Source: Bin107 sp965221655 (GTDB taxonomy: Bacteria > UBA8248). From it: a stretch of DNA of 64,000 nt. The notes under the pieces are model-generated. The model saw only the letters and a program-made list of their open reading frames with translations, searched no databases and was not told where the DNA came from. Below are positions 52,478-60,147 of the stretch, one piece after another. Within the stretch, counting starts at the first letter, position 1; each line of letters begins with the position of its first letter. Both the position numbers and the translations under genes were made by a program. The DNA is taken from assembly GCA_965221655.1 (NCBI GenBank), contig OZ244906.1:248001-312000 (forward strand), given 5' to 3'.

Positions 52478-52840
52478 TCAGCGGTTTGCGAGGAGGCTGA
52501 CGCCCGCGCCTATCACCAGCACCCCCACGATCCGCTTGAGCGTCAACGCCGACAGGCTCGTGAGCAGGTGCGCACCCACCACGCCGCCCAGCGCGGCGCC
52601 CGCGATCAGCCAGGCCGCGTAATTCCAGACGATTAACCCGCCCCGCACGTTCTCGGCCGAGGCGAGCAGCGAGTTGAACAGGTAGGCGAGAATCGATACC
52701 GCCACCGCCTGCTGCGGCGTGAGGGCGGGGATGAGGAACAGGATGGGCACCACGATGATGCCCCATCCAGCGCCCGTGGCGGCGTTGATCGTCCCCGCCA
52801 CCAACCCCAGAACCAAAAGTCCGATGCCGATGAGGTCCAA
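52478..52840 (-). CDS. Half-size TauE/SafE family transporter (copy 1)
   Basis: A 120-residue membrane protein with about four hydrophobic segments (residues 3-25, 28-45, 72-92, 97-116). PQQAVAVSILAYLFNSLLAS and GLIVWNYAAWLIAGAALGGVVGAHLL are the TauE/SafE pattern. Full-length members (about 240-260 residues) have two such halves, so this is one half and would need to dimerise. Its paralogue at 53452-53814 has the same length and the same C-terminus. TauE/SafE proteins export sulfite, sulfoacetate and related anions. Confidence 0.8.
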   Translation of the reverse strand: MDLIGIGLLVLGLVAGTINAATGAGWGIIVVPILFLIPALTPQQAVAVSILAYLFNSLLASAENVRGGLIVWNYAAWLIAGAALGGVVGAHLLTSLSALTLKRIVGVLVIGAGVSLLANR

Positions 52841-52898
52841 GACTCTCTCCTTACAGGAATAATTTGTACTTTCATTTTCGTTTTTGGCGTTTTATGTG

Positions 52899-52950
52899 CC
52901 CGGGTTTTCCCAGGTTTTCTCGGGTTTTTCCGGGTTTTCCCGGGTTTTTT
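52899..52950. repeat. Short tandem repeat of a CCCGGGTTTT-like unit
   Basis: Five imperfect 9-12-bp units (CCCGGGTTTT, CCCAGGTTTT, CTCGGGTTTTT, CCGGGTTTT, CCCGGGTTTTTTT) lie in the leader of the first TauE/SafE gene. Copy 2 of the duplication has only one trace of it (AGTTTTTCCGGGTTTTTT near 53880), so the array expanded or collapsed after duplication. Confidence 0.85.
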
Positions 52951-53233
52951 TGCGCTGGGGCTTTCCCGCCGGAATCGACCCCGCACCACCCCGCACCTGC
53001 GCGATCCGGCACGATACGCCCAAGCCCCAATGCGAGCAACTGCGCACCCGATCCCCCGGTTCGCTTCGCGCAAATGACCTTTATACCCAAGCGTTCAAGT
53101 CAGAAATAAGGCGGCAAGAAGGGCGCAAAGGCACCCGTTCAGGTTCGTTTCTTCCGCACCCGGCGGTGAGGACGCCTGCCGGGTAAGTGTGCGATATTGG
53201 GGTGATATGAACGAGCACCGAAACAAAGCCGGC

Positions 53234-53448
53234 GGCTGCGCCCTCCGTTTCGGCGGCGGGCGCAGCGTCTATGGCTTCGGCTACCTCGCCGCCATGCGTC
53301 CGTGCGCGAACTGCAAGGAGGAGCGCAAGGAGCGCGAGCGCAGCCCCTTGGCTCTCCCACGCGACCGGGCGAGCCGGCGGAGCTCGAAAACGCCGAGATG
53401 GTGGGGCGCTACGCCATCAATTTCATCTGGCGGGGTGGATGCGGCGCA
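53234..53448 (+). pseudogene. Degenerate second copy of DUF971
   Basis: The frame FGGGRSVYGFGYLAAMRPCANCKEER matches the DUF971 gene (GGGRSVYGFDYLAAMCPCANCKEER) but one zinc cysteine has become Arg, and the frame is lost after ERSPLA through indels. The DNA then rejoins copy 1 at WRGG, after which an internal deletion has removed the end of the gene. Translation would run on into unrelated antisense sequence of the TauE gene, so this is a pseudogene. Confidence 0.85.
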
Positions 53449-53451
53449 GCC

Positions 53452-53814
53452 TCAGCGGTTTGCGAGGATGCTGACGCCCGCGCCTACCACCAACACGCCC
53501 ACGATCCGCTTGAGTGTCAACGCCGATATGTTTGTGAGCAACTGCGTACCCACCAAGGCGCCCAAGGCGCCGCCCACGATCAGCCAGGCCGCGTAATTCC
53601 AGACAATGAGCCCGCCCCGCACGTTCTGGATCGAGGCGACCAGTGAGTTGAACAGATAGGCGAGAATCGATATAGCCACCGCCTGTTGCGGCGTGAGGGC
53701 GGGGATGAGGAGCAGGGTGGGCACTACGATGAGGCCCATCCCCACGCCCGTGGCGGCGCTGAGGGTCCCCGCCACCACCCCCAGAACCAAAAGTCCGATG
53801 CCGATGAGGTCCAA
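53452..53814 (-). CDS. Half-size TauE/SafE family transporter (copy 2)
   Basis: A 120-residue paralogue of the protein at 52478-52840, identical at most positions (PQQAVAISILAYLFNSLVAS, GLIVWNYAAWLIVGGALGAL) and of the same length, with the same ending LANR. The substitutions are conservative and the frame is intact, so this copy is under selection despite its degenerate DUF971 neighbour. It would function as part of a homo- or heterodimer with copy 1. Sulfite-like anions are the usual family substrates. Confidence 0.8.
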   Translation of the reverse strand: MDLIGIGLLVLGVVAGTLSAATGVGMGLIVVPTLLLIPALTPQQAVAISILAYLFNSLVASIQNVRGGLIVWNYAAWLIVGGALGALVGTQLLTNISALTLKRIVGVLVVGAGVSILANR

Positions 53815-54417
53815 AGCTTTCTCCTTACAGGAACAGTGTATGTTTTCGTTTTCGGCGTTGTATGCGTCCGCACTTTAGCAAGTTTTTCCGGGTTTTTTCA
53901 CCCCCGCCGAAGCCGGGGCTTCCCCGCCCGAATCGACCCTCCCCACCTCGCACCTGCGCAGTCCATCGCGATACGCTTACGCCCCCGCTGCGAGCAACTG
54001 TGCACCCAATCCTTGAGGTTCGCTTCACGCGAATGCACCCCTTATCCACTATTTGGTTAGGTATAAGGCGACAAGAAGGGCGCAGGGGCAGCTGCTCGCG
54101 CGTCTCGCTCGCCCGGCGGTGAGCACGCCTGCGGGGTAAGTGTGCAATATTGTGGCGGCACCAGGAATGAGGAGAGGGGACGAGAGCACCGCTCGCGGTG
54201 GGTGCACAGCAGGAACGCGCGCGTGTGGAACACCTCTTTGCCCTCTACGAGAAGATGCGCACGCCCCTCGCCCCGCAGAAGAAACCCAAGCGGCGGAGGA
54301 GGAGGGGATAGCCCAGTCTCCTCCCCATCCCCAATCTTTTCCCTTTTCCGAAAAACCCATATCATGGGGTGTATCACCATCACCGAGGTTTCGATTTCCA
54401 CCAGGGGCGTAAAGAGG
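53815..54417. other. Region without a confident gene, 603 bp
   Basis: This holds the leader of TauE copy 2 (to about 53900), unit-2 repeat sequence (to about 54190), and a short plus-strand frame at 54198-54311 whose 37-residue product ends in APQKKPKRRRRRG and resembles a basic C-terminal tail of an unidentified protein. That frame has no ribosome site and is probably a remnant. Confidence 0.5.
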
Positions 54418-54681
54418 ATGGCGCAGGTACTGCGGGTTTTCGCCGAATGGGTGAATCTCGAGTCGGCGAGAGATCCTGAAGAGGGGGTCTGGGTGGCGCG
54501 CAGCGAGGACGTCCCCGGTCTCGTCGCCGAGGCGGCCACGCCCGGGGAGTTGGCAGACAAACTTGGAGTTCTCGTTCCTGAACTACTGGAAGCAAACGCC
54601 CACCTGCTGGGTGAGGTCGTGCAATCCCCTCGCGTAAGAATATGCTTTGGGGGCTTCGAACGCTCGCTCCACCTCGCCTGA
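54418..54681 (+). CDS. DUF1902/HicB-like small protein
   Basis: An 87-residue protein, MAQVLRVFAEWVNLESARD then VWVARSEDVPGLVAEAATPGELADKL, matching DUF1902, a HicB-related fold often found in toxin-antitoxin-like or orphan settings. No HicA-like toxin gene is adjacent, so this looks solitary. The ATG at 54418 is directly preceded by AGAGG, rather close, so the start is not certain. It precedes the LeuC-like gene by 136 bp. Confidence 0.7.
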   Translation: MAQVLRVFAEWVNLESARDPEEGVWVARSEDVPGLVAEAATPGELADKLGVLVPELLEANAHLLGEVVQSPRVRICFGGFERSLHLA

Positions 54682-54817
54682 ACCCCGCGCACCACTCCGC
54701 ATCCCCCCGACCCCTATCGAACAAAACTCCCTCTCTTTCCAGCATCAAACTTCACGTGGGCGCGCGTTTTGTGTATACAGTTTTCACCGGTTTTTCTTGT
54801 GCGCAAAGGAGGCGACC

Positions 54818-56074
54818 TTGGGCGGGACGATGGCCGAGAAAATTCTCTCCGCCCACGCGGGCTGCGACGCGCGCGCGGGCGATTTGGTGGTCGCCGAACT
54901 CGACTACGTCATGGCGGGCGACGCCAAGGGGCCGAAGGCCGTCGACATCTTCAACGATGCCGGCTTCGACTTCCGGCTCGACCCTGAGAAGACCGACTTC
55001 ATCATCGACCATTTCGTGCCGGCACAGGACGTGCTCTGGGCGAACCACCACTCCAAGCTGCGCGCATTCGGCGTAGCCTACGGCATCGAAGTGTTCGAGC
55101 CGGGTGCGGGCGTGTGCCACACCGTCGTGACCGAAGAGGGCCGCGTGGGGCCGGGTGGGCTCGCCGTGGGCGGGGACAGCCACGTGTGCACCTACGGGGC
55201 GCTCGGGGCGATGGGCGTCGCCGTCGAGAGCGTGGAGATAGCCGCCGCCTACGCCACGGGCAAGATGTGGTTCAAAACGCCCGAGAGCGTGCGCGTGGAA
55301 TTTACCGGAAGGCTCGCGCACGGGGTGTTCTCCAAGGATTTGGAGCTCGTCCTCGCGCGCGAGATGGGCGAGAACGGGGCGAACTACATGGCGGTGGAAT
55401 ACGGCGGAGAAGCCCTGGAGCACATGTCGATGGACGCGCGCTTCACCATCGCCAACATGTCGGTCGACATGGGGGCGAAGACGGGCATCATGGAGGTGGA
55501 CGCGCACACGCGCACCTGGGCGGAGGCACACGGAGCACCGCTCGCCGCGGAGGTGGCTCCGGACGCAGACGCCGTCTACGCGCGCAAAATTACGCTCGAC
55601 GCATCGGCGCTCACGCCCGTCGTCTCCGCCCCGCCCGCCACGGGCAACGCGCACGCCATAGAAGAATACGCGGGTCTTCCCGTGCAGCAGGCCTTCGTGG
55701 GCACGTGCACGAACGGGCGGCTGGAGGATTTGGAGGCTGCCGCGCGCGTCGTGCGGGGGCGCAAAATCGCTCCGGGCGTGCGCTTCTACGTCGCCCCCAC
55801 GAGCAAGCGCGTCTACGAGGCGGCTCTGGCGAGCGGAGCGATGGGGGATTTGGCCGCTGCGGGTGCCGCCGTGCTCACCGCGGCTTGCGGGCCGTGTGCC
55901 TCGATGACGGGAAACGGCTGTCTCGCCGACGGGGAGCGGGCCATATCCTCGGCGAACCGCAACTTCCCCGGCAGGCTGGGCAGCAAGCAGGCGGAGATAT
56001 TCCTGGCCTCGCCCGCCACGGTGGCGGCGAGTGCCGTTGCGGGCTGCATCACCGACCCGCGCGAATTTTTATGA
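54818..56074 (+). CDS. LeuC-like aconitase-family hydro-lyase large subunit
   Basis: A 418-residue aconitase-superfamily subunit of the 3-isopropylmalate dehydratase large-subunit/homoaconitase type. It has the conserved HAGCDARAGDLV, VGGDSHVCTYGALGAMGVA, VGTCTNGRLEDL with one cluster cysteine and AACGPCASMTGNGCLADGE with the others of the [4Fe-4S]. It isomerises a hydroxy-dicarboxylic acid. The preferred start is TTG 54818, five bases after AAAGGAGG; the ATG at 54830 is in frame but poorly spaced. Its small subunit is 65 bp downstream. Exact substrate (isopropylmalate, homoaconitate, dimethylmalate) is undetermined. Confidence 0.87.
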   Translation: MGGTMAEKILSAHAGCDARAGDLVVAELDYVMAGDAKGPKAVDIFNDAGFDFRLDPEKTDFIIDHFVPAQDVLWANHHSKLRAFGVAYGIEVFEPGAGVCHTVVTEEGRVGPGGLAVGGDSHVCTYGALGAMGVAVESVEIAAAYATGKMWFKTPESVRVEFTGRLAHGVFSKDLELVLAREMGENGANYMAVEYGGEALEHMSMDARFTIANMSVDMGAKTGIMEVDAHTRTWAEAHGAPLAAEVAPDADAVYARKITLDASALTPVVSAPPATGNAHAIEEYAGLPVQQAFVGTCTNGRLEDLEAAARVVRGRKIAPGVRFYVAPTSKRVYEAALASGAMGDLAAAGAAVLTAACGPCASMTGNGCLADGERAISSANRNFPGRLGSKQAEIFLASPATVAASAVAGCITDPREFL

Positions 56075-56139
56075 GCGGCCGGCATGGCTGAAAAACGTGT
56101 TTGTGACGCCACCCCGCGGCGTCGGGCAGGAGAGGGGCA

Positions 56140-56625
56140 ATGACCATCAAGGGACGGGCACACCGCTTCGGCGACGACGTGAGCACCGACGTGCATCTCT
56201 CGGTCAAGTACCGCGCACCGGGCACCTCGATGGAAGAACTCAAGCGCGACGCCTTCCGCGAGCTGGACCCTGATTTCTCCGCGCGCGTCCGCCCGGGCGA
56301 CCTCGTCGTGGCGGGGGAGAATTTTGGTCTCGTCAGCAGCCGCCAGGACGCCGCCGTCGTCCTGCGCGAGCTGGGCGTCAGCTGCGTGCTGGCGAAGAGT
56401 TTCGGGCACATGTTCTACCGCAACGCTATCAACTCAGGGCTTCCCGTCATCGCTTGCGACACCGACGCCATTCGCGCGGGCGATGAGGTGGAGGTCGACC
56501 CCATGGCGGGAGAAGCCCGCGCGGGGGATGAGCGCATCGCCTTCACGCCGTTTCCCGACGGGTTGTGGACGATGCTCGAAGCTGGCGGCCTCATACCCTA
56601 CCTGCAGCAAAAGGGCGATTTCTAG
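56140..56625 (+). CDS. LeuD-like hydro-lyase small subunit
   Basis: A 161-residue small subunit: GRAHRFGDDVSTDVHLS (swivelling domain) and GDLVVAGENFGLVSSRQDAAVVL. The last motif in LeuD is N-F-G-x-G-S-S-R-E; here a Gln follows the Arg where Glu is usual, and GLVSSR replaces GCGSSR. AKSFGHMFYRNAINSGLPVI completes the match. It pairs with the large subunit upstream. This variant may mean a different substrate. Confidence 0.87.
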   Translation: MTIKGRAHRFGDDVSTDVHLSVKYRAPGTSMEELKRDAFRELDPDFSARVRPGDLVVAGENFGLVSSRQDAAVVLRELGVSCVLAKSFGHMFYRNAINSGLPVIACDTDAIRAGDEVEVDPMAGEARAGDERIAFTPFPDGLWTMLEAGGLIPYLQQKGDF

Positions 56626-56689
56626 GCGAGGAGCCCGCCTGCGGCAAAACCTAAAACCCTCCCGCTCTCGCGCGGCGCACCGCCGCAGG

Positions 56690-57136
56690 CTAGAGGGAAT
56701 CTTCTGCCAGAGCGCGCTCGAGTGCCTCCACCGGCAGGCCGAAATCGATATAACCTTGCCGTATGGTCTCGGCGTAGCGGGCCGTGGGCGGCGCGTACCG
56801 CAGGGGAGGGCGCATGCGGTAGATCATCGCCGAGACGGCCTCTCCGTCTGCACGCAGCACCTGCACCTGTTCGTGGGTGTAGAGAGTCGGGTAGTCCTCG
56901 AAGCTATCCAGCGTTGCCAAATCATCAGCGTGGAGAGCGAACAGCGCACCGGTGGTTTGCGCACCCGGCTCCGCCGAGAGGGTGGCCCAGCCGGGCCTTT
57001 CGGGGGATGCGTCCTTGGGCACGGCGAAGGCCAGGCGGTAGCCCTCAAGACGCGCGACTCCCAGCGGGCGGCTGCGGGGGCAGCGCGCGCGCATGTCCGC
57101 CAGGTGGAGATTCGCGGCGTAGGCGAAATAGAGCGT
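56690..57136 (-). CDS. Gamma-glutamylcyclotransferase (GGCT/AIG2-like) family protein; start unresolved
   Basis: The product begins LYFAYAANLHLADMRARCP, which is the start of the GGCT fold (Y-F-A-Y-G-S-N-M in relatives), then VARLEGYRLAFA and ALFALHADDLATLDSFEDYP (catalytic Glu region). It should release 5-oxoproline from gamma-glutamyl compounds, or belong to the acyl-transfer subset. Its frame overlaps the last codons of the upstream cupin gene, and no ATG, GTG or TTG lies near the domain start; the first codons I can use are in the 57136-57145 area. Either the start codon is rare or the true start lies far upstream. Confidence 0.7.
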   Translation of the reverse strand, partial: TLYFAYAANLHLADMRARCPRSRPLGVARLEGYRLAFAVPKDASPERPGWATLSAEPGAQTTGALFALHADDLATLDSFEDYPTLYTHEQVQVLRADGEAVSAMIYRMRPPLRYAPPTARYAETIRQGYIDFGLPVEALERALAEDSL

Positions 57137-57137
57137 C

Positions 57138-57533
57138 TCAGGCGTAGCCGACGTCGTCGTCCTCCTCGCCCTCCCAGTCGAGGTCGATGACGGGCGGGTC
57201 GTCGCTTCCGTCGTTGGGGAAGGCGAGCAGGATCCTGGCCTTCTCCGCACCCACCTGGGCCGCGCTGTGGATGGCCTCCTCGCGGATGGTGATCACCTCG
57301 CCGGTGCGCACGAGAACGAGCTCTTCCTCCACGTTGAACTGCATCTGCCCCTCGACGACGATGACGGCCTCTTCCTCGTGGTGGGTGTGATACGGAACGA
57401 AGGCGCCCGCGGGCTGCTCGACTTCGAAGACGCGGTAGTCGCGCTCGGTCAGGGCGGAGACTATCTCCTCCTGCTCGGGTGCGCACTCGAATGCCGTGGC
57501 GACGTCCTGCAACCGGTAGGCAGGCTTCTTCAT
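57138..57533 (-). CDS. Cupin-domain protein
   Basis: A 131-residue cupin. PYHTHHEEEAVIVVEGQMQF provides three His and a Glu of motif 1, and REEAIHSAAQVGAEKARILL supplies the last His. The C-terminal tail is strongly acidic (DWEGEEDDDVGYA). ATG 57533 has GAGGAG seven bases upstream. It overlaps the GGCT-like gene and follows the YqeY gene by 11 bp on the same strand. Confidence 0.82.
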   Translation of the reverse strand: MKKPAYRLQDVATAFECAPEQEEIVSALTERDYRVFEVEQPAGAFVPYHTHHEEEAVIVVEGQMQFNVEEELVLVRTGEVITIREEAIHSAAQVGAEKARILLAFPNDGSDDPPVIDLDWEGEEDDDVGYA

Positions 57534-57544
57534 GCGGCGTCTCC

Positions 57545-57997
57545 TCATCCTGCGCCCAGGAGGCTGCGCACTTCCCGGGAAACGCGGGCGCCCGTGGCGC
57601 GCCCGGCCAATTCGCGTGTCAGAACTCCCATCACCTTGCCCATGTCCTGCATCGAGGAGGCTCCCGTTCGTTCGATGACCTCCCGGGCGGCGGCGCGAAT
57701 TTCCTCATCCTCCATCTGGGCGGGCAGGTAGGCCCGGATGACGTCGATCTCCTCGCGTTCTTTTTCGGCCATGTCGGAGCGCCCGCCCGCCTCGTATTGC
57801 TCGGCGGCCTCCTCTCGCTTCTTTACCATACTTTGGAGCAGCTTGAGAACGTCCTCGGGCGTGGTTTCGGTTCCGCTTTCTTTGTCCTTGTTCAGTATTT
57901 CGGCACGCGCCATGCGGATGGTGGAAAGGCGCAGCGTTTGCTTCTCGCGCATGGCGGTCTTCATGTCGCGCGCCAGCGCCTGGCGTACGTCGTCCAT
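57545..57997 (-). CDS. GatB/YqeY domain protein
   Basis: A 150-residue stand-alone GatB/YqeY-domain protein: VRQALARDMKTAMREKQTLRLSTIRMARAEI, EEIDVIRAYLPAQMEDEEIRAAAREVIERTGA, then MGKVMGVLTRELAGRATGARVS. The domain resembles the tail of the amidotransferase GatB and is thought to bind tRNA. AAGGAGG precedes ATG 57997 by nine bases. It lies between a cupin and a VanZ gene, with no functional hint from neighbours. Confidence 0.92.
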   Translation of the reverse strand: MDDVRQALARDMKTAMREKQTLRLSTIRMARAEILNKDKESGTETTPEDVLKLLQSMVKKREEAAEQYEAGGRSDMAEKEREEIDVIRAYLPAQMEDEEIRAAAREVIERTGASSMQDMGKVMGVLTRELAGRATGARVSREVRSLLGAG

Positions 57998-58022
57998 CCG
58001 TGCTGTCCTCCTTCCAGCCTCC

Positions 58023-58400
58023 CTAGGAGGCTCTTGCCTTCTCGCGGTGCAGGCACCACCACACGGCGATGCCCCCGCCCGCGGCGTCCGCGGCAAAATC
58101 CCCCCACGCGGCGGTTCTGTGGGGCAGAAGCGTCTGGTGCAACTCGTCAGCCGCACCGGCGAGGGCGGTCAGAATGAAGACGAAACAGGCGGTTTTTCCC
58201 TCGCTCCAGCGGGGGAGCGTCTCGCGCCAGGGCCGCCAGAGCAGCCAGGCGAGCAGCCCAAACTCGCAAAGGTGGAGGATTTTGTCCACCCCCGCGGGCA
58301 GGGGAGCCGAAAGCGTCCGGGGCACGGCCGCGGTGTGTAAGTGAATCGCCGCCATATACCCCAGGGCGAGTGTCCAGCCCAGGGCCGTCCGGGGCTTCAC
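58023..58400 (-). CDS. VanZ-like family membrane protein
   Basis: A 125-residue protein with about three hydrophobic segments and the motif VDKILHLCEFGLLAWLLW, followed by LTALAGAADELHQTLLPHRTAAWGDFAADAAGG (the conserved D-E-x-H-Q and D-F-x-A-D of VanZ-like proteins). Family members have no general activity, although the namesake affects teicoplanin resistance. It starts at GTG 58400, overlapping the RidA stop by three bases. Confidence 0.82.
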   Translation of the reverse strand: MKPRTALGWTLALGYMAAIHLHTAAVPRTLSAPLPAGVDKILHLCEFGLLAWLLWRPWRETLPRWSEGKTACFVFILTALAGAADELHQTLLPHRTAAWGDFAADAAGGGIAVWWCLHREKARAS

Positions 58401-58801
58401 GCGCGCGCGTCGGGCAGCGGCACTATGGCCTCGACTTCGACCAGAAAGCCCGGCTCGGCCAGGCTCGATACCACCAGGAACGTGCTCACGGGCGGCTCGG
58501 CGGGGAAAAACTCGGCCCGCACCTTGCCGACGGCGGCGCGGTAGTCGAGACTCGTCACGAACACCTGTATTTTCGCCGTGTCCGCCATCCGCCCGCCGGC
58601 CGCGGCCACCACCCTCTCGATGTTGCGGTAGCACTGGCGCGCCTGCCCCTCCGGGTCGCCCGGACAGACGAGGTTTCCCTCCTCATCGAGCGGCGTCTGG
58701 CCCGCCACGTAGAGCACGCGCGCGCCTTCGGTGATCACCCCGTGGGAGAAATGCCCGGCGGGCGGGGCCAGTGTGCCGGGAGCCAGCGTTTCGCGCCTCA
58801 C
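58397..58801 (-). CDS. RidA family protein (second in window)
   Basis: A 134-residue RidA-like protein, with FSHGVITEGARVLYVAGQ, RNIERVVAAAGGRMADTAKIQVFVTSL and PGFLVEVEAIVPLPDA. The active-site arginine region of RidA (x-P-x-R-x-x-V) is not clear here, so it may be a RidA homologue of different activity (Rid2-7 groups). GTG 58801 has GAGGAGG six bases upstream. It lies 20 bp after the M16 peptidase gene. Confidence 0.82.
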   Translation of the reverse strand: MRRETLAPGTLAPPAGHFSHGVITEGARVLYVAGQTPLDEEGNLVCPGDPEGQARQCYRNIERVVAAAGGRMADTAKIQVFVTSLDYRAAVGKVRAEFFPAEPPVSTFLVVSSLAEPGFLVEVEAIVPLPDARA

Positions 58802-58821
58802 GTTCGTCCTCCTCGCTCGCC

Positions 58822-60147
58822 TCAATAGGAGAGGTTCGCCTTGCCCAGGTTGCCCACCACCGTCAGGGTGGACTCGGTGAGGCGAATGTATTTGCCCGCG
58901 GCCGCGCGAATCTGCTCCTTCGTCACGGCGCGAATTTTCTGTAAGTACTCCTCCGCGTAGCCCGGAGAGAAGCCCAGCAGCTCGACCGCCAGCATGTAGT
59001 TCGCGATGCGGCTCGAAGAACCAAAGCGCGTGGCGAAGTTGCCCGTGATGAAATCCTTCGCGGCCCGAAGCTCCTCCGCGCTCACCCCCTCTTTCTGGAT
59101 GCGCCTGACCTCGCGGAGTGCCTCGGCGATGGCCTCGTTCGCACTCTCGTTCTTTGTCTGGAGGACGAGCCGCCAGTGGCCCGCGTGGGCCGAGGAGGCG
59201 AAATAACTGTAGACGGAATAGACGAGCCCCTTTTGCTCACGCAGGTTGTTCATCACCCTGCTCGAAAAACCGCCTCCGCCCAGAATGTAGTTCATCACGC
59301 GCGCGGCGTAAAAATCGGGGTGGGTGCGCCTGAGCGAGCGGTTGCCGAGAATCACCGTGGTCTGGGAGAGCGGGAGGTCCACCTTGACGACGCGCATCTT
59401 CTCGGGCGCCTGGGGCAGGGGTGGTGCCGGCAGCGCACCGCCGCTTGCGCGCCAGCCCCTGAAGCGGGCGAGCACGAGCCTGCGCGCCTCGGCCTTTGAC
59501 ACGTCGCCCACGAAGACGAACACCGTCCCCCCCATGCCGTACCACGTGCGGTGAAAGCGCAGGAGGTCCTCTCTGCCGAGTTTGCGGAGAGACTCTTCGC
59601 TTCCCTCGGGCATACGGCCGTAAGGGCTGTGTCCGTAGAGGCTCTTGCGGAACGCCCTGTTCGCCACGTGGCGGGGGCGTTCGCGCCTTTGGCGCAGCGC
59701 GCCGACGATGCGCCGCTTCGTCTTCTCGATTTCCTCCGCCGGGAAGGTGGGGTTTCTGAGCACGTCGCCCAGCAGGGCGACGCCCTCCTCCAAATCGCGC
59801 GTGAGCACCCGCATGGACGCCTGCGCGCGCTCCCTGCTCGCGCTCACCTCCACGCCGCCGCCCAGGGCGTCGTTCGTCTTCTCGACGTCGGAGGCGCTTC
59901 TGTTCTTCGTCCCCCGGGTGAGGAGAGAGGCGGTGAGGTTGGCGAGCCCCGCCTGGGCGGGGGCTTCGTGGCGCGCGCCCGCGGGCAGCGAGACGGCGAT
60001 GCGCACCATGGGCAGCTGGCGGTTTTCCTTCACAAGAAGCACGGCCCCGCCGGGCAACTCCTCGCGCTCGTAGGAAATGGCGTCCGCCCCCGCCTGGGCG
60101 GGCAGCAGGAGGAGAGCCGCGGCAAGGGCGAAGGTGCGCATTTTCAT
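58822..60147 (-). CDS. M16 family protein, non-catalytic (beta-type) subunit, secreted
   Basis: A 441-residue M16-fold protein with an N-terminal signal peptide (FALAAALLLLPAQAGADA). The usual H-x-x-E-H is missing: the corresponding segment reads GLANLTASLLTRGT. The C-terminal half keeps the substrate-binding pattern NNLREQKGLVYSVYSY. Such inactive subunits pair with an active M16 partner in the periplasm, and its start overlaps the stop of the active M16 gene upstream (ATGA), so the pair forms a heterodimer-like peptidase. Confidence 0.88.
   Translation of the reverse strand: MKMRTFALAAALLLLPAQAGADAISYEREELPGGAVLLVKENRQLPMVRIAVSLPAGARHEAPAQAGLANLTASLLTRGTKNRSASDVEKTNDALGGGVEVSASRERAQASMRVLTRDLEEGVALLGDVLRNPTFPAEEIEKTKRRIVGALRQRRERPRHVANRAFRKSLYGHSPYGRMPEGSEESLRKLGREDLLRFHRTWYGMGGTVFVFVGDVSKAEARRLVLARFRGWRASGGALPAPPLPQAPEKMRVVKVDLPLSQTTVILGNRSLRRTHPDFYAARVMNYILGGGGFSSRVMNNLREQKGLVYSVYSYFASSAHAGHWRLVLQTKNESANEAIAEALREVRRIQKEGVSAEELRAAKDFITGNFATRFGSSSRIANYMLAVELLGFSPGYAEEYLQKIRAVTKEQIRAAAGKYIRLTESTLTVVGNLGKANLSY

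Larger units (their letters stand above)
52085..53220. repeat. Segmental tandem duplication, unit 1
   Basis: This roughly 1.1-kb unit carries most of DUF971 and the half-size TauE/SafE gene and its leader. It is repeated at about 53234-54190 with high identity in the coding parts and in stretches of leader (CTTACAGGAA near 52852 and 53825; AAGGCGGCAAGAAGGGCGCA near 53110 against AAGGCGACAAGAAGGGCGCA near 54066). Boundaries are approximate. Confidence 0.85.
53234..54190. repeat. Segmental tandem duplication, unit 2
   Basis: Second unit of the duplication described at 52085-53220, shorter by about 160 bp. Where unit 1 has GGCGGATGCGG (about 52290) and again GGTGGATGCGG (about 52460), unit 2 has a single GGTGGATGCGG joining the two contexts. 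A deletion between these short direct repeats explains the loss. Confidence 0.8.

Noticed and set aside
52899..52950. CRISPR array or telomere-like repeat
   Set aside because: Units are 9-12 bp with no spacers, and it is a simple tandem array.
53189..53596. A 135-codon frame over the second DUF971 copy as a real gene
   Set aside because: It loses the domain by indels and continues antisense into the TauE/SafE gene.
58822..60147. Calling the second M16 protein a broken peptidase
   Set aside because: Catalytically inactive M16 partners are a normal part of paired M16 peptidases. The protein is full length with a signal peptide.
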